A stretch of 64,000 nt of DNA from Rubinisphaera italica (GCF_007859715.1 NZ_SJPG01000001.1:3932728-3996727), one strand, 5' to 3'; positions 29,367 through 40,050 are shown, counted from the stretch's first letter. Translations and numbers: made by a program. The notes: a model not told the origin generated them from the letters alone.

Positions 29367-30596
29367 TTAAACCAGACTTGAGCTCTGAAGTATCGGTAAA
29401 AGGAGTGCGAGGAGAATAAATAATACGAAACCGGCCAGGCCAAGCAGCATCACCGGTTCCAGTAATTGTACAAGTGTTGCCAGTCGTGTCTGGACTTTAC
29501 GTTCAAGTTGGTCGGCTACTTCAACGAGCACCCGTTCCAACTGGTTGGACTCTTCGGCGACCGCGATCATTTCAACCACATCGGTCGAAAAATGTGTCGA
29601 ATTTCTCAGTGGCCCGGCCAGCGACTTTCCGCTCGCAACAAACCCCGAGGCACTTTCAATCGCCCGTTCGATGGCGATATTGCCACTCGCCTTGCGGGCA
29701 ATCGAAATCGCACGCAGCATCGGCACGCCGTTTTGCAGCAGGGTTCCGAGCACGCGGGTGAATCGGGCAACCGCCAGATTACGAAAAATTCCTGCCAGCC
29801 CGAACTTCAACGAGCCGACTTTCCATTCCTTGATCAGCAATCCATCCAGTATTTCCCGACCACGGTCGGTTTTCAACCACCTCAGCATCAGCCAGATGCC
29901 CAGAACCAAGCCGACAAACAACGGCAACCAGTAAGATTGCAGGGTATTACTGATCGCCCTCAAAATTTGCGTCGCCCACGGCAAGCCCCGCTCGGCTTCC
30001 ATGCGATCGAAAATCGTCTGAAACTTAGGCACGAAAAAGACCAGCATCACGACTGCAATAATCACACTGAAAGTGCCGACAAAGGCGGGGTAGATCATCG
30101 CTCCCATCACTTTGCCTTTGAGCTCATTCTGATGCTGCACAAATAAGGCGAGCCGTTTGAGAGCATCTTCCAGAAAGCTTCCCTCTTCCCCTGCTTCAAC
30201 CAAGCTGATGACCAGCGTCGAAAATGTAGCAGGATGCCGTGCAAATGCCTGAGCGAGCGGCCTACCATCGGCGACCTGCTCACGAATGTCCGCCACAATT
30301 CCCTTTAACGTTGGATTGGCGGCCTGATCTTCAATCAGCTTCAAAGACCGCAACAACGGCACACCGGAAGTAAGCAAGTCGGCCAGTTGCGAATAAAACG
30401 CGACCAGAGCCGTCGTTCCGACCTTTTTTTCTCGGGTAAAAGCAGACATGACCGATGCGGGAGCCGGCTCGACGCGAATCGGAAACAGCTGCATGTCCCC
30501 CAGCAGCGACAACGCCTCCTGCTGATCTCCAGCCGCCAACGTCCCCGCCACCGACTTTCCGCTCGTATTTCTCGCTTTATAAATAAAATCAGGCAT
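29367..30596 (-). CDS. gspF: Type II secretion inner-membrane protein GspF
   Basis: 409 residues with the two repeated GspF/PilC domains, each with conserved LADLLTSGVPLLRSLKLI-type helices, three membrane segments at about 168-191, 215-240 and 380-402, and the family segment LVSLVEAGEEGSFLEDALKRL. It anchors the platform that contacts the GspE ATPase. It is the first gene of the minus-strand run F-G-H-I-J. Neither gspE nor gspD is in the next 700 bases upstream, so those parts must be elsewhere in the genome. Confidence 0.92.
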   Translation of the reverse strand: MPDFIYKARNTSGKSVAGTLAAGDQQEALSLLGDMQLFPIRVEPAPASVMSAFTREKKVGTTALVAFYSQLADLLTSGVPLLRSLKLIEDQAANPTLKGIVADIREQVADGRPLAQAFARHPATFSTLVISLVEAGEEGSFLEDALKRLALFVQHQNELKGKVMGAMIYPAFVGTFSVIIAVVMLVFFVPKFQTIFDRMEAERGLPWATQILRAISNTLQSYWLPLFVGLVLGIWLMLRWLKTDRGREILDGLLIKEWKVGSLKFGLAGIFRNLAVARFTRVLGTLLQNGVPMLRAISIARKASGNIAIERAIESASGFVASGKSLAGPLRNSTHFSTDVVEMIAVAEESNQLERVLVEVADQLERKVQTRLATLVQLLEPVMLLGLAGFVLFILLALLLPILQSSSLV

Positions 30597-30730
30597 ACTT
30601 CAGATCATAAAAAGTCTGCAATTGAGAGTCCCTGCAGATTTTAACACCGAAGAGAAGCAAATAGACCTGTGATGTGGGAGGAAATCCACGGGAAGATATA
30701 AAAATTACTGAAGAGATAGTAAGCGATCTG

Positions 30731-30874
30731 TTATCGTGAAAGAATCACCCAGTAAAAATAGATTGTCAATGCAAATCCATAGAGTGTAATCAGGATCACA
30801 ACGATGCCAAATATTCTAAAGACAAGTCGCATGAATTTCGAAGGTGGTTTGTGTCCGTGATAGAGGCTGACCAT
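30731..30874 (-). CDS. Small single-span membrane protein
   Basis: 47 residues from ATG 30874: MVSLYHGHKPPSKFMRLVFR and then IFGIVVILITLYGFALTIYFYWVILSR, one membrane helix. It begins 13 bases after the stop of the broken antitoxin-like gene, on the same strand. I recognise no family and see no ribosome site stronger than the surrounding AAGAC. No function can be given. Confidence 0.5.
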   Translation of the reverse strand: MVSLYHGHKPPSKFMRLVFRIFGIVVILITLYGFALTIYFYWVILSR

Positions 30875-30886
30875 GAGATTGTCTTA

Positions 30887-31083
30887 CTAGCTCAATCGCC
30901 GATAGAGCTCTCTGTTTTTCTCCAGTACATACTGAGCAGCACGATCAAAATCCTCATCGGGCTTTGTGAGAAGATCGTTAATCGCTGCACGGGCGAGGTC
31001 GTGAGGATCAACTCCTAATTCGTTGGCCAGTTCGTTTACTGGCGATTGGATTGTTCATTCGTGAGCTCAAGTGAGAGATTCAT
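30887..31083 (-). pseudogene. Frameshifted antitoxin-like gene
   Basis: ATG 31083 follows a strong GGAGG (GGAGGAAATATG). The first frame reads MNLSLELTNEQSNRQ and stops at TAA; one base earlier the frame continues VNELANELGVDPHDLARAAI and then NDLLTKPDEDFDRAAQYVLE KNRELYRRLS to TAG 30887. This ending is that of a familiar small antitoxin/DNA-binding family (xxDxxFxxAAxxVLxKNxELYRRL). The total of 197 bases is not a multiple of three, so one base has been lost. No toxin gene is next to it. Confidence 0.7.
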
Positions 31084-31142
31084 ATTTCCTCCGAAAAGAA
31101 TCATTTGATCCTCAGTATATGACAGAGTTGATAATTCCGTCT

Positions 31143-31180
31143 ATAAAAAAACGCGCCTTCGTGATGAAATGAAGGCGCGC
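31143..31180 (-). terminator. Terminator left beside the DUF1559 tail
   Basis: CGCGCCTTC at 31152-31160 and GAAGGCGCG at 31171-31179 form a nine-base stem, followed on the minus strand by seven T. It stands 18 bases after the stop of the DUF1559 remnant at 31198. Confidence 0.88.
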
Positions 31181-31197
31181 TAAAGAAGTTCCGTTAC

Positions 31198-31296
31198 TTA
31201 AAACTCTCCCAGCACCTCGCCTCCTGCACTCGTGGCAAGTTGTCGCCAAATGTCGAGGTTGATGTTTTCGCTGACAAAGCGGATGCTGTCATTGAC
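31198..31296 (-). pseudogene. C-terminal remnant of a DUF1559 gene
   Basis: The minus frame ending at TAA 31198-31200 encodes VNDSIRFVSENINLDIWRQL and then ATSAGGEVLGEF, the exact C-terminal pattern of DUF1559 proteins (compare [20 protein letters not shown] in the gene at 32718). Nothing of the N-terminal prepilin region remains upstream; the next gene, a PQQ propeller, begins to close at 31345. It keeps its stop codon and terminator, so the loss is at the 5' side. Confidence 0.85.
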
Positions 31297-31344
31297 ACAA
31301 GAGTGACATGTTCTCCAATGTTTTTCTTCATAAACTCAAGTGAT

Positions 31345-32670
31345 TCAGGATTCGTTTCTGATGCAGAATAATTTGCTGCCCGTTCGTAAGAGAATCGAGC
31401 CATTCACGATGGCTGCTCCATAAACAGTCGGTCGAGAAAACATAACTGCCGCTCGTCTTCGTTCTTCTGTTTCTTCTTCAGCGGTTGGGGCATTGTTCAC
31501 CGGAGGGCTATCTTCAGTCCAAAGAGTGTTCTCTGATAGGACTTCAAATTCTCGCCCCGCTTTGATGACAATCGTGAGTCCATCTCTTCCGAAGACATAG
31601 ATGCGATCGCCAATTCCTACAGGAGTTGCCCATGCGGATTGAGCGAGTCTTTCGGTGTAAATCGACTCCCCGGTTTCCGCATCCAGGCAATAGAGTACCC
31701 CGGCGCGATTAATCCAATACGCCAATCCATTATGTACAAACGGTGAAGCCCATGAAGGCACCGGACTGGGATCTGTCCAACGGAACTCAGGTTGCCAGAT
31801 CTCATTGATTTTTGAGACCTGCATGACTCCATTCGATTTCCTTGCCAACTCTGAATTTTCCCCGTCTCGTCCCGGAGAAGCCGCGATCAAAAAGCGAGAT
31901 TTACCAGCCGTTAACGGAGTTGTCCCTGTATTACCACCAACTTCTTTCCAGCTCCATAGCAGTTCACCTGTAAGTGGATCATAGCCATCAATCGAACCAT
32001 CCGAACTGCAAATAATTTGCGGTTGATTTTCAATGGTGATCAATGAGGGAGAACTCCAACTGCGTCGACTTTTACGGTCAGATTTCCAAATCACTTTCCC
32101 TGACTTTTTATCAAGCCCCACCAGATACGATGGACCGGCATCATCAATCAGAATAATGAGTGTATTCTGATATTGAACGGGAGAAGCTGATAAACCGAAC
32201 TCATTTTCGGGGGGACCGTAAAGTTCAGTTAACGACTGTTTCCATAACAATTTTCCAGTGTGAGATTGAGCGATGACGTCGCCGCTTTCAAAGTAGGCAT
32301 ACACACCTTTGGAATCGACTACCGGAGTCGGGGCGGCTCTACTCACATAAACACTGCTCTTCTGAGGTAATGAACTTGTAGTAGAATAGTTCCACTTCTG
32401 TTGACCAGTCTTCAGGCTTAAACAGGTCAACAACAGCGTTTCCTTTTTTTCACCAGAAACCGCTGTCGTATAGACATTATCACCATAAATCACCGGACTG
32501 GATTGTCCATATCCTTCAAGTTCTTGCGACCATGCAAGATTATCTTCCGGCGACCAGGAGACCGGAATTGTTTCTTGAGAAATCGTGGTTGCTCCCTGGC
32601 CAAGAAATCCCGGCCACTGCTCAACCTGAACAGCCAATGTGACACACATGAGAATCAGTTTTAATAACAT
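31345..32670 (-). CDS. PQQ-like beta-propeller repeat protein, secreted
   Basis: 441 residues with a signal peptide of about 16 residues and then repeats of the type SPVIYGDNVYTTAVSG, LLTCLSLKTGQQKWNY and PLTGELLWSW. Seven or so such blades form the propeller of PQQ-dependent dehydrogenases and of BamB; the dehydrogenase catalytic residues are not obvious, so it is probably a structural or binding propeller. It opens with WPGFLGQGATTISQETIPVS, the planctomycete version. AAGGATAC lies just before ATG 32670. Periplasmic, function unknown. Confidence 0.9.
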   Translation of the reverse strand: MLLKLILMCVTLAVQVEQWPGFLGQGATTISQETIPVSWSPEDNLAWSQELEGYGQSSPVIYGDNVYTTAVSGEKKETLLLTCLSLKTGQQKWNYSTTSSLPQKSSVYVSRAAPTPVVDSKGVYAYFESGDVIAQSHTGKLLWKQSLTELYGPPENEFGLSASPVQYQNTLIILIDDAGPSYLVGLDKKSGKVIWKSDRKSRRSWSSPSLITIENQPQIICSSDGSIDGYDPLTGELLWSWKEVGGNTGTTPLTAGKSRFLIAASPGRDGENSELARKSNGVMQVSKINEIWQPEFRWTDPSPVPSWASPFVHNGLAYWINRAGVLYCLDAETGESIYTERLAQSAWATPVGIGDRIYVFGRDGLTIVIKAGREFEVLSENTLWTEDSPPVNNAPTAEEETEERRRAAVMFSRPTVYGAAIVNGSILLRTGSKLFCIRNES

Positions 32671-32717
32671 CTGGTATCCTTGAATCTTTGAATTGGTAAT
32701 TAACTGTAAGACGAATT

Positions 32718-33755
32718 TTAAAATTCTCCGATAACTTCCCCATCGTTACGAGCGCCCAGGTTTTGCCATGTTTCCTGATGGATATTCTCGCTTACAAAAC
32801 GGACACTTCCATCTGCCAGCAATGCTTGAACACCACCTTGATGCCGACTTCGAGCAGATTTGATTGCCGAGGATCGTGAGTAACAATCGTTAATAAAAGA
32901 ATTTGGACTACGCAAAGTGTTAAATCCTGTATCTCCAACCGATCCATCAGCCCATTTTTGTCCGCGTTCAAATGTGACGACTTGAGAATCATCCAGACAC
33001 CAACTGTCTTGAACGGTAGCGGCTGTAGCATTCCAAACCATCGCCAAACTTCCTTCAGGCCCCATATTGGCAGTTCCTCGTGTTGAATCTGCAGCACCTG
33101 ATCCGATAAGCGTTTCCGACATAGCCACTGTGTTGGAAGTGCCATCGGTCACGTCACGGAATTTTGTTTTGGAATCAATAAAGAAGATGCCGTCAGTGTC
33201 TTCGTATACACCTCCATCACGCCCACTTCCCTGACAGGCGACATAATTGGTTCCTGCCCAGCTATCACTGTTTCGCTCATTCACATCACTTGGGCAAAGA
33301 AAAACAGGAACTTTGATTTTAACCCAATCGACGTTATCTGGATGAACGAACCCGGTCGCAGCATAGGTTGGATCGGGGGCACCGGGAGGTAGGAACATAA
33401 AAAGGGGAACTTTGAGATTTAATGAGTCATAAATATTACTTTGTTCAAGTTGTGGACTGAGCATTGCCAATGCTGACCAACGATAAAATCGTTCATCATG
33501 CCCGGGAGCCTCTGGTGCTTGATAGTTATCTCGTTGAGATGGCATGTATCCGAAAGTTGATTCAAAATTATGTAACGCCAGACCAAGTTGTTTTAGATTA
33601 TTTTTACAACTCGATCGCCGAGCCGCTTCACGGGCCTGCTGGACTGCTGGCAGGAGTAAAGCCACGAGTATGGCAATGATTGCGATGACAACGAGTAGTT
33701 CGATCAGTGTAAAACCACGCGGATTTTTTATGGATTGAGACTGTTGATTAAACAT
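32718..33755 (-). CDS. DUF1559 prepilin-like protein
   Basis: 345 residues with prepilin signal [20 protein letters not shown] and the [18 protein letters not shown] segment, and with C-terminal [21 protein letters not shown] ending [13 protein letters not shown] lies seven bases before ATG 33755. It lies just upstream (same strand) of the PQQ protein with 47 bases between, so both may form an operon. Exported and membrane-anchored; no known role. Confidence 0.92.
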   Translation of the reverse strand: MFNQQSQSIKNPRGFTLIELLVVIAIIAILVALLLPAVQQAREAARRSSCKNNLKQLGLALHNFESTFGYMPSQRDNYQAPEAPGHDERFYRWSALAMLSPQLEQSNIYDSLNLKVPLFMFLPPGAPDPTYAATGFVHPDNVDWVKIKVPVFLCPSDVNERNSDSWAGTNYVACQGSGRDGGVYEDTDGIFFIDSKTKFRDVTDGTSNTVAMSETLIGSGAADSTRGTANMGPEGSLAMVWNATAATVQDSWCLDDSQVVTFERGQKWADGSVGDTGFNTLRSPNSFINDCYSRSSAIKSARSRHQGGVQALLADGSVRFVSENIHQETWQNLGARNDGEVIGEF

Positions 33756-33812
33756 GAAATAACCTCAGCAATGAAATTGAAAAACAGGAGATGCTGCGGC
33801 CCATGATGGCAC

Positions 33813-33868
33813 GCTCACACCGGGCGCGGGACTACCTGTGAAGAGTGAGCCAAGTCCCGAGTGAGCGC
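33813..33868. repeat. Nested hairpin, first of two
   Basis: CGCTCAC 33813-33819 pairs with GTGAGCG 33862-33868, and inside it CGGGACT 33828-33834 pairs with AGTCCCG 33854-33860. The two-level stem lies in the 323-base gap between two minus-strand genes. It has no T-run. Confidence 0.7.
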
Positions 33869-33960
33869 GCGAACACAAGCCGCAAGCTGTCAAAATGGAG
33901 CTGAGATTTGAGAGGAAGGATGCTTAAAATTACGTTGTTCAAAAAATCAACGCGGGTAGC

Positions 33961-34029
33961 GGGCGCGCTCCGCTTCAGCGGAAGCCCCCGAACGTTTAAT
34001 GTCCCGGGGGCTTCTCTTCGAGAGCGCCC
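33961..34029. repeat. Large nested hairpin, second of two
   Basis: GGGCGCGCTC 33961-33970 pairs with GAGAGCGCCC 34020-34029 (one mismatch), and GAAGCCCCCG 33981-33990 pairs with CGGGGGCTTC 34005-34014; CGCTTCAGCG is a small palindrome between. There is a 14-base match of GGGGCGCTCTCGAA with 17-30 at the left edge of the window. The stem lies downstream of the Cys-rich gene. Confidence 0.75.
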
Positions 34030-34078
34030 CTGCCCCCTATTAATTAAGCTTCTCAGATTTCAGCGAAGCCGTCGCTTT

Positions 34079-34753
34079 TCAAGCCAGCCGCGGTGGAGGT
34101 TCGGGGGGATCGAGCGGGCACTCGATCAGCGTTTCAGAAACGAGGCAGAGGTTGCCAGTCAATTTCATAGCAGGGAGCACGGCTCTGTTCACAACAAGAT
34201 CACTCCAGGGGAGCGAGTTCCAGAAGAAACTGCTTTGACCATGGCATCGTAACACAAATGCGGTCAATACCGTCTGAGTTCTGGCTGGAGTCTTTTCAAC
34301 TTCTGCAATAGTTGTTGAAGTTTCCTTGCAACAACCTGTAGGAACGACAGATTTGCAGCAAGCTTTGTCAGCAGACACAGGTTTCTGGCAACAGCTGAGA
34401 GTGACCTTCTGAACGACCTGAGTTTGAACAGGATGCTGAGCACAGCAGCTTTTCTCGACCTGAGATTTCTCTGAGGCTTCTTTCTCAGCAGCTGCAATCA
34501 CATAATCGGGCGGCGTGACATGATTCGCTTTCGCCCAGGCCAGTTTTTGAGAATCATTAAAACAGCAGCAACTTTTCCAGCACTGTTTAGCAGAGGCACA
34601 ACCACAAGGTCGATCCTGACAGGGAAAAGGAGTTGAACGGTCTTTGTCAGAAATGACAGGGACAGCCATCGGAAGAGGGACAATCGAAGCGCACATTCCC
34701 AACACGACAAGCAGGGCAATCGCCTGTCGGAACGTGATTCGAATTGACTTCAT
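34079..34753 (-). CDS. Cysteine-rich secreted protein, probably metal-binding
   Basis: 224 residues from ATG 34753, with a signal peptide (AIALLVVLGMCASIVPLPMA) followed by PCQDRPCGCASAKQCWKSCC and CFNDSQKLAWAKANHVTPP. It has about 20 cysteines, mostly in pairs (CC), and no catalytic motif I know. The CGCxSAxQCWKSCCCF segment recurs in planctomycetes and other groups; cysteine pairs suggest binding of copper or other metals outside the cytoplasm. No transporter or regulator is adjacent. The ATG at 34768 is an alternative start. Function unknown. Confidence 0.7.
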   Translation of the reverse strand: MKSIRITFRQAIALLVVLGMCASIVPLPMAVPVISDKDRSTPFPCQDRPCGCASAKQCWKSCCCFNDSQKLAWAKANHVTPPDYVIAAAEKEASEKSQVEKSCCAQHPVQTQVVQKVTLSCCQKPVSADKACCKSVVPTGCCKETSTTIAEVEKTPARTQTVLTAFVLRCHGQSSFFWNSLPWSDLVVNRAVLPAMKLTGNLCLVSETLIECPLDPPEPPPRLA

Positions 34754-35311
34754 TAACCGAGGAAGCATGCTGGTCCAGTATCATTTGCAGACGCAATCGT
34801 TGCTTATCGGCTCACTCTCCACAGGCTGAGTTTACCAAGCCGGACAGAAGAATCCAGCGAGATTCACGAGAATCTAAAGAGTGTGACATTTTGACAGAAT
34901 GGGCAATTGACTTCACCATCATTCCATTCGTTCCATGTGCCTCGTAGCGCTGCAATCTCACTCTGGTGATTCACACTCTCTGAACTGCTTGACTGCCATT
35001 GATTGAAAAGTACTCCCAGTGAAAACTCTCGTACGCCTGCGGAAAGTTACTGGTTGGCATAATAATAGAAGTATTCCAATTCCTCATGAGTCGTCACTTG
35101 ATGTTCTCCTGAGTGTGAATTTGAAATAATAATCGGGTGTCATGCCCATGCTTGCGTGGGCATGTTTCTTGAGACGATCGAGTCAAATTTCAGTCGTGAA
35201 ATTTATTTGATTCACTATGGAACTACCCTTGCATACAGCTAAATTACTTCCAACTGGCTTCAGCGTCCATTGCACGCTCAAATAAGTTTGAGCATGGCAC
35301 TCAGTTAATTT
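34754..35311. other. Intergenic region with a hairpin at 35141-35164
   Basis: About 560 bases without a gene I can support. CATGCCCA at 35141-35148 pairs with TGGGCATG at 35157-35164 around TGCTTGCG, without a T-run. The rest is AT-rich with no clear motif. Confidence 0.5.
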
Positions 35312-35343
35312 AAAAAGCCCACATCATTTCTGATGTGGGCTTT
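35312..35343. terminator. Bidirectional terminator after rpoD
   Basis: AAAAAGCCCACATCA and TGATGTGGGCTTT pair around TTTC. On the minus strand, after rpoD, it ends in TTTTTAAATT. Confidence 0.9.
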
Positions 35344-35389
35344 CGATTCAATTCAATGTTCCGTTCTGGTCCGCACAGCGGACCCTACA

Positions 35390-37066
<1,677 letters not shown>

Positions 37067-37156
37067 GGATATCTCCTCGAAGTTGATCTCTCGTCTGTTG
37101 TCCGTTGCAGTGATTGTCTCATTTCACTATAGGACGAAAAACGGACAGAGTTGAGA

Positions 37157-39172
37157 TTATTGAGACGATGCAGTATTGCGCGTCACACGTTGCTGGTGAA
37201 ATTGAGCCGCATCCTGCAGCATTTGTCTCATCCGTTCGTCGACCGATGTTGGTTCGTGATTTTCGATCGCAACAGTACGCGTCGACGTTCGGTGCTGGGA
37301 TTCCCTCTGTTCCCAATTCAGTTGCTCGATCACCTGATTCAGATAAAACGGAATGCGGTTCCCCTCGGAATCCTGCAGCGTCTCCTGAAGTTTGTCGGTA
37401 ATCTTCTTCTGTTCGGCTTCGGTCGTTATCGCCATAATGAATCGCTTCAATTCTGGCTCTTCCAACTCGCTCATCAGCGAGTCGACTCCGGTGTATTCTC
37501 CTCTTTGATTCTGCTCGGCACATTGCGAGAGAAGTTCCAGGACAATTTTGTTTCGTATGATTGTCATCGTTTCCCGTTGTAAAACCACCGTGATGCATTC
37601 GGGCATCATGATGATAATTTCCAACAGGTCTCGCTCAAGAGCAGTTCTCCGATTCAAGTTCGGCTTTAAAAGCTGATCGATCTGTTTTCGCAGAGACACC
37701 TGAGGAACGTCCCGAGATGTTTCCTGAAAGACCTGATTGAACTCTTCCCCATTTAAATCGTTCGTCTGCTGGTGAAAAAAGTCAACATCTGCATCGTTCG
37801 GCTGTGAACGTGAGATGCTATGTTGACTTGACGCAACTTTCGGGCCTTTCGCTCGCAATTTTGCCAAATCACTTCGTAATTTTTGCTCCTGAGAGCCCCG
37901 CAAGCCGACTTGATTGGCCAGTCGATTCAGCAGCAGATCTTCACGTTTTGTGCCTTGCAAAGCGGGTGCGACGGCGATCAGAGCGAGCATTTCCTCAGTG
38001 ATTTTTTCACTGGCAAATGTTGAGTTGGAATTATGCTCTCCTGCAAGTTGCTGAAGTTTAAAGTCCCACGCTTCCTGTGCTTTTTGCAAAAGATTTTGAA
38101 ATTCCTGCACGCCATGTTTTTCAAGATACTCGGGCGGATCCATTCCGTCAGGCAGTGCCAGCAGCTTCAGTTCGATCTCATGCGACAATAAACGTGGCAA
38201 GGCTCGGTTAGCCGCGTTTTGTCCCGCTTTATCACCATCAAAAATCAGAATCACGTTCTGACAGAACCGTTTAATCAAGGCAACATGCTCATGAGTTAAC
38301 GCTGTTCCCAAGGTCGCCACAACGTTGGGAATTCCCACTTGGTGCAGGCTGATACAATCTGTATAGCCTTCAACGACGATAACCTGATTTCGACCACGCA
38401 TCGCGTCTCGGGCATGGTCGATGCCGTAAAGTTGCTTGCTTTTGTTAAAGAGATAACTTTCTTTGCTGTTCTGATATTTCCCAAATTTCTCATCTTCGCT
38501 GCCTGGCAGCACCCGTCCTCCAAAGGCGATGACTTGGCCGCGTTCGTTGCGAATCGGAAAGATGATACGGTTACGAAAGTGATCGAAATATCCGCCGCCG
38601 TTGGCTCGCTGGGCAATTAATCGAGCTTCTTCAAGTTGTTGTTTCGTGAACTTTCCATTAGAGGAATTCCCCAGCCACTCCCAGGGACCGGGATGGAAAC
38701 CGATTTCAAAGTCCGACCAGATTTCCTCGCAGAAGCCGCGATCGAGTAAATAATCCCGAGCGGCTTCGGCTGCGGGATCTGTCAGCAGACAATTGTGAAA
38801 TTTTTGACTGGCCCAGCCGAGAGCAGATAATAGAGTATTTCGGTCTGTTCCTCGAGTGCCGCTTTTCTGCTGGTTTTTGGGCATTTCCAGACCAGCGCGG
38901 TTGGCGAGTTGCTCTAAAGCGTCTCGAAATTGCAGTCCTTCTAATTTCTGGACATAGCTAAAGCAGTCTCCGCCTTCATTACAAACCCAGCATCTGTAAG
39001 TCTGGCGAGAGGGATCAATCGTCATTGAGGGATCATGATCGTCATGGAAAGGGCAGAGAGTGACATATTCACTTCCCCCTTTTCTCGGCGTCACTGTGCG
39101 AGTTTCGCCAATGAGCGCAATGAGATCAGTCTGGGCGCGAACCTCTTCTTTGAATTCGCTCCACTTATCCAT
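37157..39172 (-). CDS. dnaG: DNA primase (DnaG)
   Basis: 671 residues from ATG 39172. The zinc-binding domain has C40, H43, C61 and C64 (YVTLCPFHDD ... YRCWVCNEGG); the TOPRIM core is present with IVVEGYTDCISL and ILIFDGDKAGQNAANR. The C-terminal helicase-interacting region is longer and less conserved. It makes RNA primers for replication in the cytoplasm. No strong ribosome site precedes ATG 39172; the frame extends to 39208 but without a better start. Co-transcription with rpoD is likely. Confidence 0.95.
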   Translation of the reverse strand: MDKWSEFKEEVRAQTDLIALIGETRTVTPRKGGSEYVTLCPFHDDHDPSMTIDPSRQTYRCWVCNEGGDCFSYVQKLEGLQFRDALEQLANRAGLEMPKNQQKSGTRGTDRNTLLSALGWASQKFHNCLLTDPAAEAARDYLLDRGFCEEIWSDFEIGFHPGPWEWLGNSSNGKFTKQQLEEARLIAQRANGGGYFDHFRNRIIFPIRNERGQVIAFGGRVLPGSEDEKFGKYQNSKESYLFNKSKQLYGIDHARDAMRGRNQVIVVEGYTDCISLHQVGIPNVVATLGTALTHEHVALIKRFCQNVILIFDGDKAGQNAANRALPRLLSHEIELKLLALPDGMDPPEYLEKHGVQEFQNLLQKAQEAWDFKLQQLAGEHNSNSTFASEKITEEMLALIAVAPALQGTKREDLLLNRLANQVGLRGSQEQKLRSDLAKLRAKGPKVASSQHSISRSQPNDADVDFFHQQTNDLNGEEFNQVFQETSRDVPQVSLRKQIDQLLKPNLNRRTALERDLLEIIIMMPECITVVLQRETMTIIRNKIVLELLSQCAEQNQRGEYTGVDSLMSELEEPELKRFIMAITTEAEQKKITDKLQETLQDSEGNRIPFYLNQVIEQLNWEQRESQHRTSTRTVAIENHEPTSVDERMRQMLQDAAQFHQQRVTRNTASSQ

Positions 39173-39757
39173 CTGCACGTTGATAATTCCCCTCAAGCCT
39201 GTTCGCACTTCACTGATTCAAACTCTTGGCAATACATCTCTTCGCTGACAGGTCAATCAGCAGAGAGATCCCCCGGCTCACAATGGCATTGCGTTCGCGT
39301 CTGTCCTCAATGGAGCATTTCCCTCGACAGCGATTCAGGCAAGTCTACAGTTGTTCATTTTGTATGCTGGCGGGACGACCAAAGGCGTCACATCACAACT
39401 CTACCACCAATGCAAGCCTCCGCAAATGAAATCCATAGAAAGTTAAACAAACAGAGGATCACGTAACCCTATAAATAGTAGAGAGATAAGGGCCATATTC
39501 ATAGTGCCTGTCTTCACTGTCTGGGAATGTGGCCGTATTTCAACCTGTTTGTGGAATTGTTACGACTGGGATCATTGATTCAACCGCACTAAACTTTCTG
39601 GACACTTAGTTTATAGGACATGGCTTGGTTTTCCTGAGTTAATTATTCCGGCTCAAAGTGGTTCAAAGTTCCTATAAATCATGACTATTTATTGATAATG
39701 AGAAAGGCCCGTCTGTCACTGGCTCCTCTGGAAGTCAACCCCTTTGGCTGGTTGAGT
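39173..39757. other. Intergenic stretch between dnaG and uxaA, nothing recognised
   Basis: Divergent region of about 880 bases in total (39173-40050) between the dnaG start and the UxaA start. I see no gene in it. It contains single arms of two dispersed repeats near its right end. Promoters for both genes must lie here. Confidence 0.4.
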
Positions 39758-39787
39758 GCCGTCCCCTCGCTGACGCTACGGGGTAAG
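39758..39787. repeat. Family A repeat arm
   Basis: GCCGTCCCCTCGCTGACGCT followed by ACGGGGTAAG; its reverse complement matches the inner arm of the element at 17694-17718 over GCGTCAGCGAGGGGACGGC with minor changes. A single arm, without its partner. Confidence 0.7.
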
Positions 39788-39964
39788 TTCGCACTCACTC
39801 GTTACTATGGTTTACTTACGCAGGATATCTCCGAAAGATCCTTTCGGGGCGGCTCAGCTGCAAGAAGTTCCTTTTGGAGTTCACGATCAACCACAAGTAA
39901 TCTAGTGGACTGCGACCAAAAAGATCACGGATCGATCAGGCATATCCAGCTTCGATGAGTGTCA

Positions 39965-39990
39965 CACACTGGCTTACGGTGCGTGCTTGT
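39965..39990. repeat. Family B repeat arm
   Basis: CACACTGGCTTACGGTGCGT plus GCTTGT matches the right arm of the palindrome at 6855-6880 in 23 of 26 positions. It lies 61 bases before uxaA. Confidence 0.7.
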
Positions 39991-40050
39991 AAGTTTGATA
40001 CTTATTTGTTGGAATGTTTTGAAAAGCATTTCGACAGGATTCCATAAACT

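Noticed and set aside
30887..31083. Programmed frameshift in the antitoxin-like gene
   Set aside because: There is no slippery heptamer or downstream pseudoknot at the shift point, so a simple base loss is more likely.
39035..39466. Plus-strand open frame of 143 codons at the dnaG start
   Set aside because: It overlaps the dnaG 5' end antisense and its remaining part has the composition of non-coding sequence.
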